Source: an uncultured Prevotella sp. (lineage in GTDB: Bacteria > Bacteroidota > Bacteroidia > Bacteroidales > Bacteroidaceae). From it: a DNA stretch of 5,060 nucleotides. The position numbers and the translations under genes were made by a program. How positions within the stretch are numbered: position 1 is the first letter of the stretch; each line of letters starts with the position of its first letter. Shown piece by piece: positions 1 to 4,935 of this stretch. The notes beneath the pieces were generated by a model that worked only from the letters and a program-made list of their open reading frames with translations, was not told the origin of the DNA and made no database searches. Location of the stretch: NCBI GenBank assembly GCA_900544825.1, contig UQWP01000117.1, positions 1-5,060 on the forward strand, given 5' to 3'.

Positions 1-60
1 GAGTATATCTTCTATATAATCGCCAAAATTAATGTCATTCAACTTGCAGCTCTCAGATAC
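1..60 (-). pseudogene. IS66-family transposase C-terminal remnant (5' truncated, continues past left edge)
   Basis: On the minus strand one frame stays open from about position 60 to the left edge and reads VSESCKLNDINFGDYIEDIL. From memory of the family, this matches the C-terminal segment of IS66-type transposases (DDE_Tnp_IS66_C), where a 'YSL.ESCK..xIN...Y..DIL' pattern follows the catalytic DDE domain. Upstream in the same frame the resemblance stops at about position 60, and a stop codon lies at 82-84, so the catalytic domain is absent here. I infer a decayed IS66 3' fragment that abuts the stop codon of the neighbouring 427-aa gene. The match is only about 20 residues and was made by eye, so it could be another protein with a chance resemblance. 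Confidence 0.4.
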
Positions 61-61
61 T

Positions 62-1345
62 CTATTGGGGCTGACTTTGCCCTATCATCCTCTCCAAATA
101 TCCATATAGTTCATCTTCCATATTGCTATAGTTGCAATAGGGACTATCGTCGTTAAGCATATCTTCCATACGAGAATCACCCCAGGCTAACTCCAGGTCA
201 CCAAAGAGACGATGATGCTTATTGGTCAGCAACAGATGGAAATCCATTGCCTCCTTCATCTGCCAAGGAATATCTGGATGTTGGCGCAAATGACAGTACA
301 GATGGCGCAGTACATCTAAGAATAGAACAACACTTGTCTGAACTCCACCACACCAATATGAATCAAACCATCTTTCATTTTTTCTACATGCCTCACCTAA
401 ATGGTCGAACAAACAGAAAATTAAAGAAATGGCTTCCTGATATTGCTTGTTGCGGATATATTCATGTACATTATGAATGAATGGGAACAGACTTCGGGAT
501 ACTTCCCGCTCTTCTTCATGAACTATTGCAGCATCAAAAGCGGCAGAAACTTCGGCTTGATGATCTGACTCAAACTTATTCCATTTACAACTACACCATT
601 TCTTGATGCGTTCCATCGCTGGTCGATATTCCTTATAGCCTCGCTCCTTCCACTCTTCCAGGATATCAAAAACCATCTGATTCAAATCATATGGAGTGGT
701 CTTGCAGTCATTGCGATACCAATCGTTATAGCATTCGTAGTAGCCATCCACAAACCATTCATCACGGAACCAGAAATGACAATCCTCCATGTAGTTCATC
801 TCAAAAAGGAGATGAAGATACTTGAGCTGGTCTATATCCAGGCCATCCAATTTTGATTTCAGGTCTCTAAGATAAAAACGAGATTGAGCAGGTTTTGATT
901 TAGCAGCCTCCACGTTCGCTTTAGCCACAGCATATCGCTGCTCGATATAGGGAGCAAAAGCCCCACTTATCTCATCCAGCATCACAAATCCATCCTTGCC
1001 TCTGTTTGTATTATTGACCACTACCCAAACCATACATTTCAAATGGTGATATTTGAGCAAGTGACGTTTCCAAAGAACATTTCCCTTGCCAACTGATATG
1101 ATATCGTGAGCAAGGACTATTTCCTCATCATCTAATATCGATACCATTTCTTCGGGATGTGATACGACATAGGATGATATATAGTCTGCCATCTTCTCCT
1201 TCGACCAAGACATTGGAATCTTCAAGGCTATATCTTGTCCAATAACCACAAGATTGTCTTTCGAAAGGATCTGTAAACAAGAAGAATATCTCTTCGTTGT
1301 ATCATACGTTGAAGAATGGAATGTAATATAGTAACGGGTAGCCAT
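62..1345 (-). CDS. hypothetical protein, 427 aa, aromatic- and charge-rich, probably cytoplasmic
   Basis: I do not recognise this protein. It is a complete 427-codon frame starting at ATG (1345) and ending in TAG (62-64). It has no signal peptide and no convincing membrane segment. The N-terminal ~130 residues look like mixed alpha/beta (YYITFHS at 5-11, LVVIGQDIALKI at 32-43, MVWVVV at 105-110). Residues 135-180 are mainly helical and charged. Residues 189-210 are very aromatic (HFWFRDEWF, then YYECYNDWY), followed by a Cys/Trp cluster, KKWCSCKW, at 248-255. The rest (265-420) looks like amphipathic helices, compatible with a helical-repeat fold, but I could define no repeat. The start is supported by MATRYYITF and by A-rich leader DNA. 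A GAGGAA lies 14 nt upstream (1360-1365), too far to be a classical ribosome site. No promoter match was found. It appears monocistronic, 299 nt after the toxin stop, and is followed directly by a transposase-like remnant. Confidence 0.8.
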   Translation of the reverse strand: MATRYYITFHSSTYDTTKRYSSCLQILSKDNLVVIGQDIALKIPMSWSKEKMADYISSYVVSHPEEMVSILDDEEIVLAHDIISVGKGNVLWKRHLLKYHHLKCMVWVVVNNTNRGKDGFVMLDEISGAFAPYIEQRYAVAKANVEAAKSKPAQSRFYLRDLKSKLDGLDIDQLKYLHLLFEMNYMEDCHFWFRDEWFVDGYYECYNDWYRNDCKTTPYDLNQMVFDILEEWKERGYKEYRPAMERIKKWCSCKWNKFESDHQAEVSAAFDAAIVHEEEREVSRSLFPFIHNVHEYIRNKQYQEAISLIFCLFDHLGEACRKNERWFDSYWCGGVQTSVVLFLDVLRHLYCHLRQHPDIPWQMKEAMDFHLLLTNKHHRLFGDLELAWGDSRMEDMLNDDSPYCNYSNMEDELYGYLERMIGQSQPQ

Positions 1346-1425
1346 TTTTTATTATTTTGTTCCTCATTGCAGTATCGCTCTGCACTAGTCGCCACTCGAA
1401 TGAGGAGTTTTTCGAATCACCCCGT

Positions 1426-1445
1426 CCCTCTTTAGCCAAAGAGGG
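1426..1445. repeat. perfect inverted repeat, 8-bp stem, 4-nt loop
   Basis: CCCTCTTT, loop AGCC, AAAGAGGG. It is preceded by GT, and its GTCCCTC...AGC...GAGGG outline recurs in the hairpin at 2507-2524 beyond the toxin-antitoxin module. That points to two members of one repeat family rather than two independent terminators. Confidence 0.7.
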
Positions 1446-1557
1446 CTCCACTTTCTCCCCAAGCCCCTCTTCCTCAGGAAGCGGGGATGTAACCGCCCTC
1501 CGGTGCTCGGAACCGCTACGCTATAGGGTTGGCGGACCATCAAAGGTCTTCGCCAGG

Positions 1558-1610
1558 TTTTGCGGGATGGGACCGCATGGGGCTATGGGATGACCGCAGG
1601 AATCAGCGTT
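1558..1610 (+). repeat. dispersed repeat, copy A (direct repeat with 2537-2592)
   Basis: This copy begins with TTTTGCGGGATGGGACCGC (1558-1576), identical over 19 bp to 2537-2555. After a poorly conserved stretch it ends with GCAGGAATCAGCGTT (1596-1610), matching GCAGGGAAATCTGCGTT at 2576-2592. The offset between the two blocks is 38 nt here and 39 nt in copy B, so they form one ~55 bp unit. Both copies have the same orientation and bracket the toxin-antitoxin pair. The core contains a small GCGG...CCGC inverted repeat. A partial echo, GGGATGACCGC, follows at 1587-1597. Confidence 0.7.
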
Positions 1611-1644
1611 TACGTCCTTTACAAAATTAGCGGCTACACCACCT

Positions 1645-2055
1645 TTATTGATTTAAAATGTCCAACAACTCAGCAGGAGTATAAACGGGTAAAGAAGAAT
1701 TTGAAAAATCCTTCTTGTTACGAGTTACAATACAATCTCCCTCAGCTCGCAAAGCTGTGGCATTCTGAGTTGCATCTTCATAATCCTTCCAATCAGAAGA
1801 GAGCATTTCAATTACCGTATTGCCTTGTAAGTCTAAAACATCTACAAAATTCGACAACGCCAGAAGAGCTTCTTTTACATCTTGATACTCATACTTACGA
1901 GCGACATACATGGCAGTAACATAAGACAAAGCTGACGTCATCAACTTTATGTCTCCTGTTATTCCAAGGGCAAATAGTTTATCGGCATCTTCTGAAAAGC
2001 CCTCCCGATTTGCAACGAAATCTATTAAGACATTCGTATCTATAAAAACTCTCAT
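1645..2055 (-). CDS. PIN-domain ribonuclease toxin of a type II toxin-antitoxin system (VapC-like, PIN_3 type)
   Basis: This is a 136-aa protein of normal length for a single PIN domain. Members are Mg2+-dependent ribonucleases that cut specific RNAs when free of antitoxin. The first strand carries the hallmark MRVFIDTNVLID with acidic D6. A DYEDATQNATA segment at 91-101 supplies D94. The GDCIVTRNKKDF block at 106-117 supplies D107 and D116, and its TRNKKDF ending is characteristic of the PIN_3 subgroup. The acidic residue that many VapC toxins have near residue 40-48 is not evident (the stretch reads TSALSYVTAMYVARK), which may be normal for this subgroup. The ATG overlaps the antitoxin stop as ATGA (2052-2055), implying translational coupling. 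It is expressed from the antitoxin promoter. The RNA target cannot be told from the sequence. Confidence 0.88.
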   Translation of the reverse strand: MRVFIDTNVLIDFVANREGFSEDADKLFALGITGDIKLMTSALSYVTAMYVARKYEYQDVKEALLALSNFVDVLDLQGNTVIEMLSSDWKDYEDATQNATALRAEGDCIVTRNKKDFSNSSLPVYTPAELLDILNQ

Positions 2056-2315
2056 AATGCATATTTTTTTTCAACCAATGCATCTAAACTATTTTCATCT
2101 GCCGGTATCGGTTTGCCACCTTTTGCCTTTAATGTCTTCACATAAGACAAAGCATCTCTAAATTCATCGGTTTCTAATAGTCTTTGCTTAGGTTGTACCT
2201 TTTGCAAAAACAGAGAAATCGCCTTTTCTATTGCTGCAGTTACACTAATATTATGCAATTTAGCATAACTTTCCGCCCCTTTATATATATTGCTATCAAT
2301 TGCTATTGTATTCAT
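2052..2315 (-). CDS. antitoxin of the PIN-domain toxin, ribbon-helix-helix-like, 87 aa
   Basis: The protein should bind and neutralise the downstream toxin and, as is usual for type II modules, repress its own promoter. The N-terminal part (MNTIAIDSNIYKGAESYAK, then HNISVTAAIEKAISLFLQK) fits one beta strand and two helices of a ribbon-helix-helix DNA-binding domain. The remaining ~45 residues, charged and ending in ALVEKKYAL, would be the toxin-wrapping tail. I chose the ATG at 2315 because a strong AAAGGAGA lies 7 nt upstream (2323-2330). The frame can be extended to a TTG at 2369, but that codon lies inside the -33 promoter box, so it would not be transcribed. The stop overlaps the toxin start by 4 nt. 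The fold is assigned by pattern only; the pairing with the toxin is firm. Confidence 0.85.
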   Translation of the reverse strand: MNTIAIDSNIYKGAESYAKLHNISVTAAIEKAISLFLQKVQPKQRLLETDEFRDALSYVKTLKAKGGKPIPADENSLDALVEKKYAL

Positions 2316-2322
2316 AATTGTA

Positions 2323-2330
2323 TCTCCTTT
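2323..2330 (-). promoter_or_regulatory. Shine-Dalgarno site of the antitoxin gene
   Basis: AAAGGAGA on the minus strand, 7 nt before the ATG at 2315. It decides the start codon. It is noteworthy because the other genes in the window have A-rich leaders without such a site. Confidence 0.8.
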
Positions 2331-2338
2331 TTTGAGTG

Positions 2339-2370
2339 CAAATATAAGAGTTTTCTTTGAAACTACCAAA
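2339..2370 (-). promoter_or_regulatory. Bacteroidetes-type promoter of the toxin-antitoxin operon
   Basis: On the minus strand TTTG (2367-2370) is followed after 20 nt by TATATTTG (2339-2346). This matches the Bacteroidetes primary sigma factor consensus: TTTG near -33 and TAnnTTTG near -7. Transcription would begin about 5-8 nt further on, near 2331-2334, leaving a leader of about 15-20 nt before the antitoxin ATG. Autorepression by the antitoxin is expected from the family, but I see no clear palindromic operator. Confidence 0.75.
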
Positions 2371-2444
2371 TTTTTAGGGGAGATTTTGCTTTGTGCGATA
2401 CCAACCTCTCAATTCTCTTTCGTTGAAAACTGCATTGCTGGGCC

Positions 2445-2481
2445 GTGCGGCTCCACCTGGATTAGAAGGAGGTAACCGCAC
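2445..2481. repeat. bulged inverted repeat, 10-bp stem
   Basis: GTGCGG plus CTCC (2445-2454) pairs with GGAG (2468-2471) and CCGCAC (2476-2481). The loop is 13 nt and a 4-nt bulge lies on one side. The GTAACCGC at 2472-2479 recurs at 1489-1496 in the other GC-rich gap, again linking the two regions. There is no adjacent T-run, so a terminator role is not supported. Confidence 0.55.
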
Positions 2482-2506
2482 TTAGTGCTATTTTTGCCCC
2501 ACCTGT

Positions 2507-2524
2507 CCCTCCCCAGCGGGAGGG
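2507..2524. repeat. perfect GC-rich inverted repeat, 7-bp stem, 4-nt loop
   Basis: CCCTCCC, loop CAGC, GGGAGGG. It has the same outline as the hairpin at 1426-1445, including the preceding GT and the AGC in the loop. It lies 145 nt downstream of the 53-aa gene stop and could slow or end transcription, but no U-tract follows on the minus strand. Confidence 0.65.
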
Positions 2525-2536
2525 TCCTTACCCTAT

Positions 2537-2592
2537 TTTTGCGGGATGGGACCGCTGGGGGACGACTTACTTCAAGCAGGGAAATCTGCGTT
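2537..2592 (+). repeat. dispersed repeat, copy B (direct repeat with 1558-1610)
   Basis: This copy carries the same 19-bp core, TTTTGCGGGATGGGACCGC, at 2537-2555 and the matching distal block at 2576-2592. It is in direct orientation to copy A, with 979 nt between the starts of the two copies. Its distal end merges into the ATCTGYG repeat cluster. Nothing protein-like is conserved between the copies, so this is a noncoding repeat family and not a duplicated gene end. Confidence 0.7.
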
Positions 2593-2665
2593 ATCTGCGC
2601 AATCTGCGTGACTTAACTCTCAGCCTCACACAAATCTAAATCTGTGTGAATCTGTGAAATCTGTG
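2584..2665. repeat. interrupted ATCTGYG repeat cluster with 9-10 bp spacing
   Basis: ATCTGCG occurs at 2584, 2593 and 2602 (exact 9-bp period). After a 31-nt gap ATCTGTG occurs at 2640, 2650 and 2659. The two triplets differ only in the sixth base. Between them lies a 7-bp inverted repeat, TCACACA (2626-2632) with TGTGTGA (2643-2649), 10-nt loop. The cluster ends 3 nt before the stop codon of the 53-aa gene. From memory, similar repeats occur between genes in several Bacteroidetes; their function is unknown to me. Confidence 0.7.
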
Positions 2666-2668
2666 GGA

Positions 2669-2830
2669 CTATTTCTTCCTTCTGGCCTTGGCTTCTTTCA
2701 GGGTGATGATTCTACCTGGATGTTCTGGATCCCATACGGCAGCACCTCCATGCTTGAAATAGTCCCAAAGGATGATGAGGAGGGCTATGACAGAGAGAAC
2801 TCCGAAAAGGATTAATATAAGTAATAACAT
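2669..2830 (-). CDS. small single-helix membrane protein, 53 aa, family not recognised
   Basis: This is a complete 54-codon frame from ATG (2830) to TAG (2669-2671). Residues 2-21 form one strongly hydrophobic helix (MLLLILILFGVLSVIALLII). A short amphipathic and aromatic linker follows (WDYFKHGGAAVWDPEHPGR), and the tail is very basic, ending KEAKARRKK. By the positive-inside rule the tail should be cytoplasmic. There is no lipobox or obvious cleavage site, so it is probably anchored rather than secreted. The start lies 33 nt after the dehydratase stop with no promoter match between, so co-transcription is likely. The leader is A-rich (AAATAAGAAAAG) without a true Shine-Dalgarno. The protein-like composition and its position in the operon argue that it is real. 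I infer an accessory or regulatory small membrane protein, possibly for the dehydratase, with no direct evidence. Confidence 0.65.
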   Translation of the reverse strand: MLLLILILFGVLSVIALLIILWDYFKHGGAAVWDPEHPGRIITLKEAKARRKK

Positions 2831-2863
2831 CTTTTCTTATTTTAAATTTTAAATGTAAAATGT

Positions 2864-4846
2864 TTAATTTTTATCTAGGGCAGCATACTTTGAGTGCTGG
2901 CTCTTGTACTCTGGTACTATCTCCTTCATCTTCTTCACTACTGCCATGTCATCGTAGGTGAAGGAGAGCTGGTAGAGGTCTTCCTCATTCTTGCGTGCCA
3001 ACTCGTATGGATACTCACGAACCTTGGCTACCATAATCTTTGGATGATGGGTTGGAACGGTCGCCTCCTTGTCGTTCAGAACTTCCTCGAAGAGTTTCTC
3101 ACCATCTCGGAGTCCAACGTACTTGATGTCGATGCCATCTACTCCCGAAAGGGCTATCATACGCTTTGCCAGGTCGGCGATGCGGACTGGCTTGCCCATA
3201 TCGAAGACGAAAATCTCGCCTCCCTTACCCATGGTTCCAGCCTCCAATACCAACTTGCAGGCTTCAGGGATAAGCATGAAGAAACGGATGATGTCGGGAT
3301 GGGTAACGGTGATAGGACCGCTCATCGCAATCTGTTTTTTGAAGATTGGGATAACGGAACCGTTACTTCCCAAGACATTGCCGAATCTTGTGGTAACAAA
3401 CTGGGTAACGCCCTTTACCTCGCCATCCACAATCGCCTTGTTCAATGCCTGGCAGTAGATCTCGCAGATTCGCTTGCTGCAGCCCATCACGTTGGTTGGA
3501 TTCACAGCCTTATCGGTAGAGATCATCACAAACTTCTTGGTGCCGTACTTCACAGCCATATCGGCTATCACGCGCGTACCATATATATTATTCTGCACTG
3601 CCTCTGATGGGTTGTCCTCCATCATCGGTACATGCTTATAGGCTGCGGCATGGAATACATAGTCTGGATGATACTCTGAGAAGATGCGCTCCATACGGGT
3701 GGCATTGGTGATGCTGGTTACGATGGTTTCGCAAGGAATATCAGCATAGTTCTTGTTCATGAAGAGGCGGACATCGTGCATTGGGGTCTCAGCCTCATCA
3801 ACGAGAATCAGACGCTGTGGCTTATAGATGGCAATCTGCTTCACCATCTCGGAACCGATACTGCCGGCTGCTCCCGTAATCAGAATGGTGCGACCGCTGA
3901 GGAGCTTTCCGATCGCATTCATATCCACTTCGATTTTGTCTCGTGGAAGAAGGTCTTCGATATCTACCTCGTGCATCATCTGATGACGGAGGTTTGACTT
4001 GCCGTCCCAGCTCTGTGCCTTCGGCATCATCATAATCTTGATGCCTTCTGCGGTAAGCTTGTCAATCATATCCTGCTTCTCCAGGAACTTCTCTGTAACC
4101 AGAGGGCTTACGAAGAGGGTCTTGACATTCAGCTTATGCATGATACCTATTAATGCTTCATCGTATGAATAGACTTCGCATCCCAACAGGAATCGACCTT
4201 TTATATCTGTTTCTGACGTAGCAAACCCTTTCACTACATACTGCGATGGATGATCATTACGCATAGACTTTGCCAAGGAGATACCACCCTCTCTTACTCC
4301 GAGTATGAAAACCGGAGTCTTGGTGTCGGCTGAGAAACTGGAGTCATACATATACTTCACGAGGATTCGCATCGTCCACATCTCTATCATGGAGATGAAG
4401 AGCATGACGACAATAGCCTCCGTGGTAAGCTCACAGCGGATACTGTCTGGCACCACCATGAGAAGAATGCTGTTCAGAATGAAACCGACGACGAGGGCTC
4501 CGGAAATGCGAAGCAGGTCAACGAATGACGAGTAGCGCATGATACCGGAATAGGTATGGAAGATTCGCATGCCGACCACGAAGAGTGGCAGGGAACAAAT
4601 GAACATGAGGAGATAGTTCCAGAAATGGGAAGCTATCAGCTCGCCTCCTTCTGCGATATAGGTCGCAATCATTCCAGCCACTACGATAGCGATGCTATCG
4701 AGTGCCATGATGCACCAATATGGCAGTGTAGCCTTAGAAAAATACCAATTCGTCAGTTTGTTTGCAAAAAGGGATACTTTAAGCTGATACAGCATCCCTG
4801 AGAATGGCTTCTTTTCTGAACCATTCTGATCTAATTTATCACTCAT
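2864..4846 (-). CDS. membrane-anchored nucleotide-sugar 4,6-dehydratase, CapD/WbpM/PglF family
   Basis: The 660-aa protein has the usual length and layout of the long CapD/WbpM/PglF family. Four hydrophobic helices (about 44-64, 77-94, 113-133, 143-160) anchor it in the inner membrane. A first Rossmann-like domain follows (FILGVREGG at 180-188), then the catalytic extended short-chain dehydrogenase domain from about 315. Visible motifs are TGAAGSIG (324-331, NAD(P)-binding), HAAAYKHVP (399-407), STDK (443-446), NPTNVMGCSK (449-458), RFGNVLGSNGSVIP (487-500) and DGEKLFEE (581-588). The usual Tyr of the catalytic YxxxK is Met (M454 with K458), as in WbpM. Relatives convert UDP-GlcNAc or a similar sugar to a 4-keto-6-deoxy intermediate for capsule, O-antigen or glycoprotein sugars. 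The exact substrate and stereochemistry cannot be decided here. The ATG at 4846 has an AT-rich leader and no Shine-Dalgarno. Confidence 0.93.
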   Translation of the reverse strand: MSDKLDQNGSEKKPFSGMLYQLKVSLFANKLTNWYFSKATLPYWCIMALDSIAIVVAGMIATYIAEGGELIASHFWNYLLMFICSLPLFVVGMRIFHTYSGIMRYSSFVDLLRISGALVVGFILNSILLMVVPDSIRCELTTEAIVVMLFISMIEMWTMRILVKYMYDSSFSADTKTPVFILGVREGGISLAKSMRNDHPSQYVVKGFATSETDIKGRFLLGCEVYSYDEALIGIMHKLNVKTLFVSPLVTEKFLEKQDMIDKLTAEGIKIMMMPKAQSWDGKSNLRHQMMHEVDIEDLLPRDKIEVDMNAIGKLLSGRTILITGAAGSIGSEMVKQIAIYKPQRLILVDEAETPMHDVRLFMNKNYADIPCETIVTSITNATRMERIFSEYHPDYVFHAAAYKHVPMMEDNPSEAVQNNIYGTRVIADMAVKYGTKKFVMISTDKAVNPTNVMGCSKRICEIYCQALNKAIVDGEVKGVTQFVTTRFGNVLGSNGSVIPIFKKQIAMSGPITVTHPDIIRFFMLIPEACKLVLEAGTMGKGGEIFVFDMGKPVRIADLAKRMIALSGVDGIDIKYVGLRDGEKLFEEVLNDKEATVPTHHPKIMVAKVREYPYELARKNEEDLYQLSFTYDDMAVVKKMKEIVPEYKSQHSKYAALDKN

Positions 4847-4890
4847 AAAATAATATAAATTAATCTTTATTCTAAATATATTAATGGGTA

Positions 4891-4921
4891 TATATCTACG
4901 TTTTCTTTTTTAATGCAACAA
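4891..4921 (-). promoter_or_regulatory. possible promoter of the dehydratase gene
   Basis: In the 89-nt gap upstream of the dehydratase, TTGTTG (4916-4921) is followed after 17 nt by TAGATATA (4891-4898) on the minus strand. That is a partial match to TTTG / TAnnTTTG (six of eight bases in the -7 box, spacing a little short). A second -7-like TATATTTA lies nearer the gene but has no -33 partner. The gap would also allow read-through from the upstream gene, so this is only a candidate. Confidence 0.25.
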
Positions 4922-4935
4922 GATCATTCTACAAC

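Larger units (their letters stand above)
1346..1644. other. GC-rich structured intergenic region with three hairpins
   Basis: This 299-nt gap has no convincing gene; frames across it are short and full of proline, glycine and serine. It holds three inverted repeats. The first is a perfect 8-bp stem with a 4-nt loop (1426-1433 with 1438-1445). The second is a longer imperfect stem (1464-1474 with 1476-1486, one mismatch, very tight centre). The third is an 8-bp stem with a 2-nt bulge (1531-1538 with 1545-1548 and 1551-1554). The DNA is much richer in G+C than the flanking genes. None of the hairpins is followed by a proper T-run on either strand, so I do not call them intrinsic terminators. 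A repeat shared with the DNA on the far side of the toxin-antitoxin pair lies at 1558-1610. Confidence 0.65.
2371..2668. other. intergenic region with repeats and hairpins, no gene
   Basis: This 298-nt gap lies between the 53-aa gene and the toxin-antitoxin promoter. From low to high coordinates it holds AT-rich DNA (2371-2435), a bulged hairpin (2445-2481), a tight GC-rich hairpin (2507-2524), dispersed repeat copy B (2537-2592) and an ATCTGYG repeat cluster (2584-2665). Frames across it have low-complexity translations and no plausible start region, so I call no gene. Confidence 0.6.

Noticed and set aside
1421..1610. tRNA or rRNA gene in the GC-rich gaps
   Set aside because: No cloverleaf with a T-arm GTTCRA motif and no rRNA signature is present. 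A faint resemblance of GTGCGGCT near 2445 to the 16S rRNA 3' end does not extend into an alignment.
1560..1919. A 119-codon plus-strand frame beginning in the GC-rich gap
   Set aside because: Most of it is antisense to the PIN toxin, whose motifs fix the coding strand; the start falls inside the dispersed repeat.
2507..2545. Intrinsic terminator (GC-rich hairpin with a T-run at 2536-2540)
   Set aside because: The T-run is on the plus strand and 11 nt beyond the stem, and no plus-strand gene needs ending here. On the minus strand no T-run follows the stem.
2467..2616. A perfect AAGGAGGT at 2467-2474 followed by a GTG-started frame of about 43 codons on the plus strand
   Set aside because: The GTG at 2485-2487 leads into hairpin and repeat DNA and gives a low-complexity product. 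The AAGGAGGT is part of the 2445-2481 stem, so the resemblance to a ribosome site is probably chance.
2584..2665. CRISPR array
   Set aside because: The repeated units are only 7 bp with 2-3 bp between them, far too short for CRISPR repeats and spacers, and there are no cas genes in the window.
2831..2863. Separate promoter for the 53-aa gene (TACATTTA as a -7 box)
   Set aside because: No TTTG or TTG lies at the needed distance upstream, and AT-rich DNA gives such partial matches easily. Co-transcription with the dehydratase is simpler.
3069..3458. A 129-codon plus-strand frame
   Set aside because: It also lies wholly inside the dehydratase gene on the opposite strand, with a Ser/Pro/Thr-rich, non-protein-like composition.
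2894..3607. A 237-codon open frame on the plus strand
   Set aside because: It lies entirely antisense to the strongly supported dehydratase gene and has no family motif. It is a shadow of that gene's codon pattern.
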